Assembly (NCBI GenBank): GCA_002105175.1 | Contig: MCGE01000027.1 | Coordinates: 1 to 64,000 of the forward strand | Reading direction: 5' to 3' | DNA: 64,000 nucleotides | Source of the DNA: Absidia repens | Taxonomy: Eukaryota; Mucoromycota; Mucoromycetes; Mucorales; Cunninghamellaceae | Part shown: positions 46,380 to 56,875 of the stretch, piece after piece | Layout: every line of letters begins with the position of its first letter | Numbering within the stretch: the first letter of the stretch is position 1 | The notes under the pieces: model-generated | Seen by the model: the letters and a program-made list of their open reading frames with translations, nothing else | Database searches by the model: none | Told to the model about the DNA's origin: nothing | Program-made: the position numbers and the translations under genes

Positions 46380-47320
46380 CTAATCAAGGGGAATAGCTAG
46401 CTGATGATTGAGGTGTCAAATTATTCTTGCCATGATAGAATCCTGGGGCCTACATTTAATAAAAAGACAATCAACGACTAGGTTGTGCAGATAACCAGGT
46501 TTTGCTTCCGTGATTTCGATATTTTTGATCCTTACAGCAAAAAGTCTGTGGTTTTGAGATGACAATGGTGCCATCTTCGCCAGGCACCGATACTATCATG
46601 ACCAACAAAACATCAGAGCACCATCGTATCCAGGAAAAATTCAGAGTAAATCAAGTAAAATAATTTCTGCAGTTGTTGTTGTTGTTGTTGTTGTTGCTGC
46701 TGCTGCTGAGGATGATGATCAGATGATATTTGAGGCAGACGAATCCTATAATTCTGTGTTGTCGACAATTGGATTCTAAATCGAGGTATACATAACCGCA
46801 AAAAGCAGGGGAAAAAGGTTTTCACGTCAGGCATGTGTGCACCAATGACATAAAAGAGTAAACATCTGCATATTATTGCTTACCTTCATAACTAAAAACG
46901 TCTAGACCAAGGATCAGTCCCTATGTTCAAATACATATAGCGCCCATATTTTCTTTCTTTCTACAAGCCAGAAGTATAACCTGATTCAACATAAATAAAC
47001 CAAAAAGGTAAATAATAGTAACATGAGATGTCAGACTTCCTCCACTTCCTACTTACCGTTCCAGCCAAAGATTAACCTGCTTCCAAATCTTGAGCCCATT
47101 GAGATAACTTCAATCAGAAAAACTCTTCCGCATCCATAGCCTAGATTCATTCAGTAACCAAAAAAAAAAAAAAAAGAGTCAGTGAACTTTCAATTTCCCT
47201 GATAACGTGTTTTTCTTAGCATTACGGAATCACAACCCATAGTTCATTTTGTAAAGGAGAGTATATCACGATCCACTGAAGAGGGGCTTCTTGGCATTAT
47301 GAAATATACGCGCTGTAATA
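46380..47320 (-). other. Unresolved reverse-strand region with splice-like signals; possible gene or relic
   Basis: Several good donor and acceptor motifs occur on the minus strand (donors GTAAGT at 47056, GTAAGC at 46883, GTAAGG near 46538; acceptors TTTAG/TATAG). They lie between short reading segments, including SPLQNELWVVIP, LQKLFYLIYSEFFL after a poly-Gln run (about 46677-46712), and a last segment APGFYHGKNNLTPQ ending at a stop near 46391. I could not join them into one open frame and recognise no domain. It could be a real multi-exon gene whose exons I mis-assigned, a decayed gene, or chance. Confidence 0.25.
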
Positions 47321-47622
47321 AAGGATTTGAAGCATTGTATAGTGTGGCCAGTAGTCAATTGATAAAAATAATAGGAGAACGGAGAAAGAATGAGAAAGAG
47401 AGTGAGAGAAAAAAAAAAAAGGAGAGCCCTGAACCATATGTTTTTTTAATCACCGATATCCTTGAGGTTCGGCGTACACAAAATGAAAAGGCAAAAAGGC
47501 AAAAAAAAAAAAAAATGCATGACTTTATCGAAATAAATAAATAAATAAAAAGGATTATATTCTAAAGAAGAAAGTATATAAAAGTTCAAGGGGTGGCGAA
47601 TTAATACAGACTTAGTAGGAGA
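47321..47622. other. Spacer at the 3' end of the mucin-like gene
   Basis: Purine-rich on the plus strand (GAGAAAGAGAGTGAGAG and A runs). TTTATT near 47525 has the wrong neighbours for a clear signal. No gene is supported; the plus-strand frame here (47299-47544) is a low-complexity Lys/Glu frame. Confidence 0.4.
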
Positions 47623-49237
47623 TCAAATCGCATTAGGTTTGTAGGCATGCTGATCCAGGATCTCAGGCTTGTGATAAGGGTCATGGTAATAAGTTGCATT
47701 TGGATCCGTCATCATTCCAGCCCCACCAGAAGAATCCACTGTATGGTTATCATAGTGGGTTTGTGGTAGTTGATGGTCATAGTCCCATTTCGTGAGTTCA
47801 GGTTGATAATAGTATCCAGCCGTTCCCTCGCCTGTCAAATCTTGCGGATGCATTTGATCTCCGCCCATTAATCCATCGTGATGCGCGTTGTACTGCTGTT
47901 GTTGGTAATCTTGTTGAGGCGACGGTTGATGATAATCCTGAGGTGGTATTTGTTGATGATGATAATCCTGTAGTGGCATTTGCTGTTGATGGTAATCTTG
48001 TGGTGGCATTTGCTGCTGATGATAATCTTGTGGTGGCATTTGCTGGTGATAATCTGGTTCATACTCTTGCTGTTGTTGTTGTATATGGTAATCTTCGGTA
48101 TAAACTGGAACACCAGGATTAACTATGGGAGGAGGAGGTGGTGGGGCTGGAGTAGCAGCTCCAGTAGCAGCTCCACCAACTAGACGTCTCGAATAATCAA
48201 AGGCCATTGGAGCAGGCATTTCCATCATACCATTATTATTACCGGGTAACACAGTCTTTCCCATGCCTGGGGATGGAGCAGAATGAGGATGCATATCAAT
48301 GGAATAATCCTCGGCAGGTCTAAATTTATCATCACTTATTCCATTTTGTCGCTTGGCAGAGCCTCTTTTTTTACACCATATCACAATACCCGCAATCAAT
48401 GCAAGACCAACTGTTTTTTTTTAAAAAAAAAGAAATTAGTTTGCCACCCTGAACCATCAATTTTTTTTTTTTTTTTTTAAATTTACCAACACAACCTACT
48501 ATTGCTCCAGCAATAGTGCCACCCCCATTATTTTGAGCAGGGTCAGATGATGGAGAAGGTTCATCAGGCATAATGGAGGTTGTAGTCGAAGGCGAGATAA
48601 CTTCGGTCGAGGAAGAAGACACATTATTTTGGTTGCTATTTTTAGCTTTGGCATTATTGGTAGACCGGGAAGGAGCTGTATTGCCATTCCCAGGCGAATG
48701 ACTTTTACTTGGTGTATCATGTGTATCATTGGATGTATCCGTAGTAGCAGTGGAAGGGGCACCAGTGGTTGAATGTGGTGTATTTTTGTTGTTTTGGGAA
48801 GAAGGGGGTGTTTCGACAGTAGGCGAGGAAGTATCTATATTTGAAGAAGAAGCAGGAGGGGTTGAAGATGAGGGGGGAGAAGAAGGGGGATTGTTGGAGG
48901 ATGGCTCTGATGATGATATGTGAGGAGGGGGAGGGGGGTCTGAAGATTTTGGTTGTGTAGTAGGTGTGGATTGTATGGGTGGTTGTATTTTATAAGGTGG
49001 AAGATGATTAGGATTAGGATTTTCTTTGGTATCAGGACTTGTATTGGGCTTACTAGGAGGGTGACTGACTGGAGGAGGAGAAGTAGGCGCAGTGGATGAA
49101 TGACTGACAGGTACGGCGGAGTTAACATTTGGCACATTTTCATTCAATCCAAGTAATCCTTCGAATAGATCAGCTTGTATGATGTGAGAAAAAATCAAAA
49201 CGTAGATGAATGATAAAAAATAACACCATATTTTCAT
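47623..49237 (-). CDS. Mucin-like single-pass surface protein with QDYHQQ repeats
   Basis: Exons 49237-48487 and 48410-47623 give 512 aa. Residues 1-22 are a signal peptide (KIWCYFLSFIYVLIFSHIIQA). A Ser/Thr/Pro-rich ectodomain of about 210 residues follows, expected to be heavily O-glycosylated. The membrane helix GTIAGAIVGCVVGLALIAGI is formed across the intron and is followed by a basic stop-transfer CKKRGSAKR. The cytosolic tail is Pro/Gln/Tyr-rich and carries five imperfect copies of a roughly 11-residue unit (PPQDYHQQQM type, about residues 385-440). The build matches fungal wall-stress or osmosensors of the Msb2/Mid2/Wsc class, but no cysteine-rich WSC domain is present and I do not recognise an orthologue. 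Divergent from the kelch gene at 50,052. Confidence 0.7.
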
Positions 49238-50051
49238 CTTTATATGAATTTAAAAAAAAAATAAGAAGCAGGGGGTGAAAGTGAACTGGAGTGGAAAGAA
49301 AGCAAAAAAAATTGAATACTTTTACATCCATGTCTTGGTCTTTTTTATGTTATTTTCAAGATATTTTTCTCCTTCTTTTCTTCTTCTATTAATTGAGATT
49401 ACCCTAGTTCCTTTTTCTTTTGAAAGGACAACAATATGATACCATAAAAATACTTTTAAGAGCTGATCCATGTCTATATTTTATATTTTTTACATTCTTT
49501 GGTCGAACCCCTTGACTAATCAAACATATTCTATTTCTCCAGTTTTCATTAATCACTTTTGAATTATATGATTGTTAGTTTTCAATAAAAGTAATAAATT
49601 GTATCATGTAGGAGGAGTTGGGTAGCAGTGATGATCATGGTTCTGATATGTGTTAAAAGTCCGCACGCCCCTATTAAATTTTCAGGTACAAGAAGGGGAG
49701 AGTTTTATTCTTGTTGATGATCCACATGTCCAGCTCAACTCAGTTCCTGTAGATTTAGTTGTGATCAATCTTTCTCTTTAACGGTGGGGATTTCATATGA
49801 AGTTACACTGTTCTGGTGATTCTACCAATTGAAAGGTAGAGCCTGTGCGATCGTTAGTACTTTGTATCACACAACCTATTTTTTTTAGCGGTCAACCAAT
49901 TATAGTCCCCACTTTATTTTCTCTTCACTATTTTATTTTTTTCTTCTCTCACTCTTTTTCTTCCTCATCCTTTTTGTTTTTTTTTTGTTTCCCCTGTTTT
50001 CAACCCATACCATTCATTTTACTTCTTTGAAGTTTGTATAGTTTGTGTACG
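49238..50051. other. Divergent spacer between the mucin-like and kelch genes
   Basis: About 0.8 kb between two start codons. The kelch side ends in a long pyrimidine stretch (about 49918-50020). No gene is visible. Confidence 0.5.
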
Positions 50052-51141
50052 ATGTTATCGAAAACATACTTTGCTTCCTTGACTATACTGTCTTCCCTGG
50101 TCACGCTACCCACGCTCCTTTATGCCCAATGCACAAATTCAACACCTTCCCCTGCTGAACGTTACTTTTACAACCTGGCAAGTGCAAATGACAATAAACT
50201 TTACTTGTTTGGTGGATCCTTGGTAAGCCCTTTGAACAGTCGGTCGAGATTGTGTGCTCTGACCATTATCAACTCTTTTTTTTACCCTTGCAGGCTAGGT
50301 CTTCTTACGACGTATGGTCTTTGGATCTGACACAGCAAATTGATACTGGTTGTCCACCATGGAAGCAAACCTTCACTAGCAATAACACTAATTCTATGAG
50401 TCCTTATGTCTTTGGTATCGCCTTCAATCCAAACAATCAAAACTATATCTTTGTTCAGGGTGGGGACGCCATCAATACAAACATCCAGCAAAAGATCATG
50501 GGCTATGATACTACTCAAAATAACTTTACTCTACCAGCAGGTAAGATAGATACAGTTATTAAATATAGCTCACATATGTACATGTATTTTGTTTTGACGG
50601 ATCCTATTTAATTACGTTAGCTCCTGTTGGTGGATCCATGCCTTCAAGGTCCCGCATGACAGCAACAGTGGATTCAGTGAACAATAAAGTCTGGGTTACG
50701 GGCGGGCGCAATACCTTTGAATTTGATACGGTAAGATAACGGGGTTTACCGGATCGCTCTGATATTGACGCGTTATATATGTGTTTTTTTAGCAAGGAAC
50801 TTTGACTGACGCCTATAGTGACATTTACTCGTATCAATTTGGCGACAATCCGGGATCCATGAGTGTCGAGAAAGCTACTGTCACTTCGCACTACGGTGCT
50901 CCTATTGGTCGATTTGGTCATTCCACAACATTGATGTAAGTAAACGACTCCTTTTTTTTTTTTTTTTTTTTTTTGCATTATCACTGATTTCACTTTTTAC
51001 GTAATCACCAGAGACAACAAACTATTCATTCTTGGTGGTTACACTACAGTGAGTCAAAATAAGGCAATGGTGATTGACTTCGCTAGTGCAACTGGTAAGA
51101 GAAAAAAAAAGGGGTAAGGGTAAGGAACTTCACTAATTTTG

Positions 51142-51182
<41 letters not shown>

Positions 51183-52311
51183 TTCGACATTCAATCAAGC
51201 ACAGTGGTATCAATGGATACGATTGGTGATATTCCCGCTGGCCGAACAGCGTAGGTTTTGATACAAATAATTAGATTTGAATAGAGGCAATTTACTTATT
51301 ATCCCTTCTCTTTGTCTTATTGATTTGATAGATTCTCAGCGGTAGCTTGTAAGTGAACATCCTCGTCCCAGTTGAAACCTTGTGATAACGGAATAGGAAA
51401 GCTTTAACTGACAAACTCCTTTTTTTTATCCCTCTCCTGCCCAACATTTAGCTCCGGACGGCCAGTCTATTATTGTGTTTGGTGGCATTATGCTGGATAC
51501 CCTCCAAACAGTTACCAACGATGTTTATATTTTGGATACTTGCACACTGACATGGAAAAAGCAATTCATTAACGAGCACTCACAAGGCCGGGCAGCACAT
51601 CAAAGCTACATGCACGGGAAATACATGATCACAATGATGGGCATCAGTGGACACAGCGGTAACAATACGACGCCGAACGACAGTGTGGGTATATTGGATA
51701 CGGACACATGGACGTGGGTCACCACTACCGAAGCTGGATATTCGCCTGGCTCTAAAAACTCACCCCAATGCTCTTATGCGTTCCCATCGCCGCCTGCTGA
51801 AGATCGCGTGATTGGGACCTCGCCCAAAACATACGACAATACAGTGATTTCCAATCCTTTGGCTTCACACGATGAATTGACATCACCAGAAAAGGGCGGC
51901 ATTGGTGTGGCGGTCCCTCTCTTTGTGATTGCATGTCTTGGTGCTGCCTTTTTCTTCTATCGTCGACGCCAACGCAACAAATCTCGTCAACTAAATCCTC
52001 GTTGGATGCCTGGTGCACTTTCTTCTTCGAACGCCATGTCTGGATCTACAGGCGCTACGGATGGACATCAACAACGGAACGATTACCCTTTATTCACCTA
52101 CAACAACAACAATAATAATACTGACACCACTACAAATCAACAAGGCGGACTGAGAACATACACTGCAACGGATCATGACCAATGGGAACGGCAATTGATT
52201 CAGGACAATGAACGGCCTCAACCGGATGACGACAAGGCAATGACACGACATGAAGACATTTGGACTCGAATGCGCGGATTACACGCTCCTGGAGACGAAG
52301 AACGGCATTGA
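50052..52311 (+). CDS. Kelch-repeat single-pass membrane protein
   Basis: Eight exons: 50052-50222, 50294-50540, 50621-50730, 50793-50935, 51012-51094, 51181-51250, 51332-51348 (17 nt) and 51452-52311. All phases close, giving 566 aa. A signal peptide (about residues 1-25, ending LYAQC) is followed by kelch blades with GG doublets: KLYLFGGSL, YIFVQGGDA, KVWVTGGRN, KLFILGGYT and SIIVFGGIM, each with nearby aromatic residues. A Ser/Pro stalk, a membrane helix (about IGVAVPLFVIACLGAAFFFY) with a basic RRRQR stop, and an Asn/Gln-rich tail containing WERQLIQDNE follow. Extracellular kelch propellers of this type are common in Mucoromycota; function is unknown. An AATAAACGC signal lies near 52472. 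The frame begun by TTG at 50034 was rejected for the ATG at 50052. Confidence 0.85.
51144..51179 (+). repeat. (TA)n microsatellite abutting a splice acceptor
   Basis: About 18 TA units fill the 3' half of intron 5 of the kelch gene and run directly into the TATAG acceptor at 51180. Confidence 0.85.
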
Positions 52312-52764
52312 TTTGTTTTTTTGTTTTTGTTTTTATTTTGGTGGTGTGGTATTTTGGAATAGTCTCCATCTTTCGTTATTTTAATTTTAGTAGTAGTATT
52401 AGTATTAGAACATTGTATGTATTCCCCACGTTTAGTTTTTATCCATTCTCTTCATCTCCTTTTTATTTATTGTAATAAACGCTCGAACGCTCCACAGGTG
52501 CTTTATAAGAAATCTTTTTTATTTACTGGGTGTCAAGTGATACGTGTGTGCGTGAAGTGTGTGTTGTGATGGGGATGGGATTTGACGACACTGTCATTTC
52601 GGACTTTGGAGGAATGCCCCTATTATTGGGACCAACCATAATGATCAGTGCTGCGTCGATTTGGGGGAAGTGGAATTTTTGATGACTTTTCCACTTTGTA
52701 TTGTGGTGGTCAGCCATCGTACTCAGCGAAAAAAAATAAAATAAAAAAATTAGATGTTGTCTAC
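52312..52764. other. 3' region of the kelch gene
   Basis: Poly(A) signal TAATAAACGC near 52472, followed by spacer up to repeat copy G. No gene supported. Confidence 0.55.
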
Positions 52765-53480
52765 ATTCACACTCCGCCCACGTGGGGGGAATGCGGAGGT
52801 GGGAATTAATTTTTTATTTTTGTGCCGTTTCCTTTTTTTTTGTTTTTTTGTTTTTCTTTTTTCTCTTTTCTTCATTAAAGCTTCAATGAAGTGATGACGA
52901 TCTTGGATTAGTGGTTAGAACTTGAATCAGGTGCAATTTGAAAAATGCAATACAAACATCATGGGGAAACCCTTTCAATTTAGATTCGTGATTTGTGACC
53001 ACCCATTAGATTAGTTTTATCTTAGCTTAATCTAGAGGTAGCTGCCTTGGTTATATCTACATCTAAATAAAATATATCTTGTCGCTTTTTGTCTTTAGCT
53101 TCTCTGACATATGTTGGCATCATTTGCTTTGTGTAGTATGTGTACATGTGCTTAGAAAAAAAAATTGGCTTGTGCCTGTGGGTGTATATATGTGTGTGTA
53201 CGTGTGTGTGTGTGAAAAAGAGTTGCACTGGATATCAAGGCAATTTCGTCCACTACCTCATGTATATTGTATATATTTGCACATAGAAAAAAAACTGGCA
53301 TCTGTCAGTGTGAAAAAAACACCGACAGTTGAGTAATTTGCTGTCGTCCCTTCTGCATTTTGTATTTTGGTGGAGTGTATAGAGTAGGGTGGCGACAGTA
53401 TTATTTGTGAAGTTACAATTCATTCTCAACTCATTTCTGGCAATAAATGGCATCCATTTCAAATTATTAAATAAACGGAC
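52765..53480 (+). repeat. Dispersed E-box repeat, copy G (subfamily 2)
   Basis: CACGTG at 52779-52784 in CACTCCGCCCACGTGG. Like copy F it has AATGCAATACAAACATCATG, then GGGGAAACCCTTTCAATTTA and AAATAAAATATATC near 53067. The tail is TG-rich (about 53178-53213) followed by ATATCAAGGCAATTTCGTCC, which parallels copies F and J. Confidence 0.75.
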
Positions 53481-54059
53481 TCTTTTTATCAAATAGTCCC
53501 TGGATTAATATAGAAATGTTGAGTATACATTATAGACCATTCTATCAACCAGGAATTTCGTTTTACCGTATATTCGCTTAAAAAAAAAAAAGCTGGTGGC
53601 GGTGCGATTAAGAAGTAGCTGAAGTGAGAAGGGATCAGAGAATCTTCGATTCCCTGGATGTCAGGACCTTTTGTGAAATGTGGAATTTGATGGGATGGGG
53701 ATTAGATGACTCTGTCGCTTCATTTTTTGGTGAGTATTCGCCTGTGGCATTCTTGATTTTAGTTTTTATTTTTATGGGGGAGGGAAGAGGTTATGTTATA
53801 CGTAATGGAAATGGTGTAGTCGGTATATACAATATGTTCAGGTTAATGAGACCACGTTATTATATACCAAAGAGTATGTCAGTGACATAATATCTGGTCA
53901 ATATGATGTTCGAGTGGAATAGGGCCACATTCGACATAAAGCGACCTTGAATCAGTAGTCACTGATTAGGGTAGTCGTGGGAAAGAAAAACATGTGTTTG
54001 ATAAGGCACTTACAAGTAATCACAACAACGTATTTACTCACTATCTAATGGGACATATG
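53481..54059. other. Spacer between repeat copies G and H
   Basis: No gene is supported. An 88-codon frame at 53624-53890 has no signal, domain or codon evidence and was not called. Confidence 0.5.
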
Positions 54060-54925
54060 GTGGTAATAAAAAGGTCATCTTTTATTGAATTGTAATAATC
54101 AATACTAAACTGGGGGAGCAAAGTTAAAAAGAGGTCATTGATTGTGCAGTACCGTCGTGTGTAAGGCATGAGCGCGGACTAGAAAATATCTGAAGAATGG
54201 AAGATCTGAGGAATATGGGGTTTAAAAGATGCTCAACACTAATTTGAAGGGACGAAGATAAGAATGGTTCTGTTGTATATGGAAAGAGAGAAAGTAAAAA
54301 GGGTAATGGTGAAGGCGGGATCTATTGCGTGAGACATGAGAGAAATCTTTTATTGCAGTATGTGAACGAAATCTAACGCATTATACAAGGGATGATAGAA
54401 ACCTTTGGGGCTTATTTTTTTAATAAAACATGTAAAAAACAGACATACTTTATTCTAATGTGAATACAAACTATAGACAAATTGATGTTAAACTAATCTA
54501 ATGAAGCCTCCAAAAACCAATGAGATCTCTTTTTGCGGGATATAAATGGGATCCTTTATACTATAGAAGACAAGAGAGAGACTAATGGGACATTTTTCAT
54601 TGAAGCATTTATAAAAAAAACATTTTTATTTAGATACAGAAACATTCTGTGGATAAACTAAAACTGAACTAAGCAAATGAAGGCTCAAAACGCCAACTAA
54701 ATGGTGGTTCCAAATCCAGAATCCAAAATGAAAGGGTTTCCCCAAGAATGTTGTAATCCCTGAAATGAAACCCCTTCTAAACTAGTCCTGACACTAATAT
54801 AAGTCCAACATAACCTTAAAAAAGTTGAATGTGAAAAAAAAAGAAGAGAAAAAAAAATTGGGAAGAAAGAGAAAAAGAAAAAAAAAATTGGACGAAAATA
54901 AATATTCACGTGGGCGGAATCTAAA
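54060..54925 (-). repeat. Dispersed E-box repeat, copy H (subfamily 1, reverse)
   Basis: On the minus strand it starts near 54925 (TTTAGATTCCGCCCACGTG, E-box 54907-54912). The pyrimidine tract, GACTAGTTTAGAAGGGG, CAGGGATTACAACATTCTTG and GGGGAAACCCTTTCATTTTG follow. Several AATAAA modules run down to about 54060 (TTCAATAAAAGATGACC there). Confidence 0.75.
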
Positions 54926-55110
54926 ATGTTTCTTTTAGTCTTGTGAGTGGAACCTAAAAAAAAAAAGGCTAAGCGGGATACCTCTCATTTACATTTGATG
55001 AATTAATCTTTATTTATCAAAAGAAAATCACAAAACTACACATGTATACATAATAATAGTAAAATAGGGAATGAAGGAGAGTGGGAGGGTGGGGGGGAGG
55101 GGACTTGAAT
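54926..55110. other. 3' region of the bHLH gene
   Basis: TTTATT near 55010 (AATAAA on the minus strand) and a G-rich stretch at about 55080-55100. No gene. Confidence 0.45.
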
Positions 55111-56232
55111 TCAACATAATAAATTTTTTAGGCTCATATTTTTAGGGGATGATGGAGTAGCTTCGGCGCTTAGCAGGGGTGTGGTTGTACCCGAGGAAGA
55201 AGACAAGGAAGAGGTGGATGATGGTGGGGGTGACGATAAAATTGGTTGATTTTTCGATTGAATGATATCCATTGGCTTCAAACATCGAGGTTGTTGGTGT
55301 TTTTGGGTAGATATTGAAGGGCTGGTAATGTTGTCGTTGGAACTAGAAGAAGAAGAAGAAGATAATGACATGGTAGGAGGGGACGAAGGACGACGTGCTT
55401 GGTGAGAATTGAATTGACTTGTATATTGCTCGACTTCTTTCGGCAGCATGGACCGCGGTGTTTTAACAGAGTTTAATTTTCCTTGATGCGGTACCAGGTC
55501 CACCACCTTTCCGCCGCCTTGCTTCTCGATTTGTTCCAGAATGTCTTTAAGATAGGTAATGTAGTCAATAGAGCTTTGTAAAATAGACATTTTGTGTAAA
55601 TTTTCTTGGTTTGCACAGGTGGGTATCAGTTGTTTGAGCTGCATAATTTTATCGTTGATTCTTTCTCGACGTCTTCTTTCAATGGCACTATGAGATACTT
55701 TTCGTGCTTGTTCCCTTTGGTCAGCAGTGGTGCTGGTAGTGGCAGGTGGGGGATGATGCTGATGGTGATAGATAGATGGGTTGACTGGCTGAATAGGCGG
55801 TGACAATTGGTACGGATGATAAAAGGTATACGGTAATGAAGATGGAGATGACGGCAAAGTCGCTGGAGTGGGTGGCGCTTGATGTTGGGTGGGTAATTTT
55901 GGCAAAATTTTTGTTGGATGTGATGGTGATGATGGATGTAAGGGTGGTGATGCTAAATAAAAGTGGCCTGAATGTGCCGTATAAACTGGATAATATGCTA
56001 CACCTGAGGATGATGAGAGTGCTGCGGGTGAGGGACTTGGGGTGGGTAAAGCAGAAGCTGACGAGGTCGAATGAGAGGTGTCTGTAATCATTGGTGGCGG
56101 CAATGCGACCATAGAAGGTTGCTGAGAATGCAAGTGTTTCGACTTTCTTTCATTTTCATCAATGAATGGTGATGATGATCGTCGTCGCTTTTTTAAAGTG
56201 GATGAAGAAGTATGTTCAGTTTGTAAAGACAT
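55111..56232 (-). CDS. bHLH transcription factor
   Basis: Single-exon 373-aa protein. The bHLH domain (about residues 170-230) has the basic region KVSHSAIERRRRERIN, with the H-E-R pattern that reads CACGTG-type E-boxes. Helix 1 is DKIMQLKQLIPTC, the loop is short, and helix 2 is LHKMSILQSSIDYITYLKDIL; no leucine zipper follows. The N-terminus has a basic KKRRR (possible nuclear signal) and long Ser/Pro-rich stretches; the C-terminus is Ser-rich. It resembles the Esc1-type fungal bHLH group, but the target pathway cannot be told. The ATG at 56232 starts the conserved-composition part; the longer frame from a GTG at 56301 was rejected. Two CACGTG sites lie upstream (175 and about 430 nt), which would allow autoregulation. 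Confidence 0.85.
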   Translation of the reverse strand: MSLQTEHTSSSTLKKRRRSSSPFIDENERKSKHLHSQQPSMVALPPPMITDTSHSTSSASALPTPSPSPAALSSSSGVAYYPVYTAHSGHFYLASPPLHPSSPSHPTKILPKLPTQHQAPPTPATLPSSPSSLPYTFYHPYQLSPPIQPVNPSIYHHQHHPPPATTSTTADQREQARKVSHSAIERRRRERINDKIMQLKQLIPTCANQENLHKMSILQSSIDYITYLKDILEQIEKQGGGKVVDLVPHQGKLNSVKTPRSMLPKEVEQYTSQFNSHQARRPSSPPTMSLSSSSSSSSNDNITSPSISTQKHQQPRCLKPMDIIQSKNQPILSSPPPSSTSSLSSSSGTTTPLLSAEATPSSPKNMSLKNLLC

Positions 56233-56406
56233 TGATATAATTTTGTATACGCAGAAAAAAGAAAGAAGGAAAAAGAAAACGGAAAAAAAGTTTGGAAACA
56301 CAGTTTATCATTTTATTTCCTTCCAATGGGAATAAAAGAAACACTGTGTGTGTGGAATACGATGATCCAAGGGAAAGTACTACCAATAGGATTTGTATAT
56401 TTTTGA

Positions 56407-56412
56407 CACGTG
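56407..56412. promoter_or_regulatory. E-box CACGTG upstream of the bHLH gene (proximal)
   Basis: Palindromic CACGTG within GACACGTGTGG, 175 nt before the bHLH start codon. A candidate self-binding site of the encoded factor; inferred from motif only. Confidence 0.45.
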
Positions 56413-56662
56413 TGGTCCTGATTGGATCAGCACAGAATTAACGCTCCGATAACTAGTCCTTATGCGTGAAGTCAAGATGTTGATCAACTTATAAAATACA
56501 ATATCCGCATGCAAACTAACGAAGAGGCACCAAATCATCCATCATATGCATAGTATTGAGAAAGGAAGATAATAAAAGGGATCATCAGGATCAGCTTTTT
56601 ATTTATTCTGTCAAGACTGAACCTGTATTTTTTTAAAGGGGAAAGATAAGGTAGAGTGGTAT

Positions 56663-56668
56663 CACGTG
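56663..56668. promoter_or_regulatory. E-box CACGTG upstream of the bHLH gene (distal)
   Basis: Second palindromic CACGTG, within ATCACGTGTAG, about 430 nt before the same start codon and about 210 nt beyond the end of the methyltransferase gene. Confidence 0.35.
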
Positions 56669-56780
56669 TAGTAATGCGAAATCCTCGTTCGGGCTACGCT
56701 ATGATCATGATCACGTACACGTTTGCTATTCTTAACCAATCGATTTCTTTATTTACATCATCATCCGATAACATGAGAGA

Positions 56781-56817
<37 letters not shown>

Positions 56818-56875
56818 CGCATATATAATACAACAACAAATAAGATAAATAAAACATACAGAAGGCACAAAGTAC

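Larger units (their letters stand above)
56233..56875. other. Promoter of the bHLH gene, with a 34-A run
   Basis: Includes the two E-boxes listed separately, a run of 34 A at 56782-56815, and TTTATT near 56880 overlapping the end of the methyltransferase gene. No gene. Confidence 0.55.

Noticed and set aside
53624..53890. 88-codon plus-strand frame between repeat copies G and H
   Set aside because: No domain, signal peptide, promoter or neighbour context. It lies in repeat-rich spacer and is of a length expected by chance.
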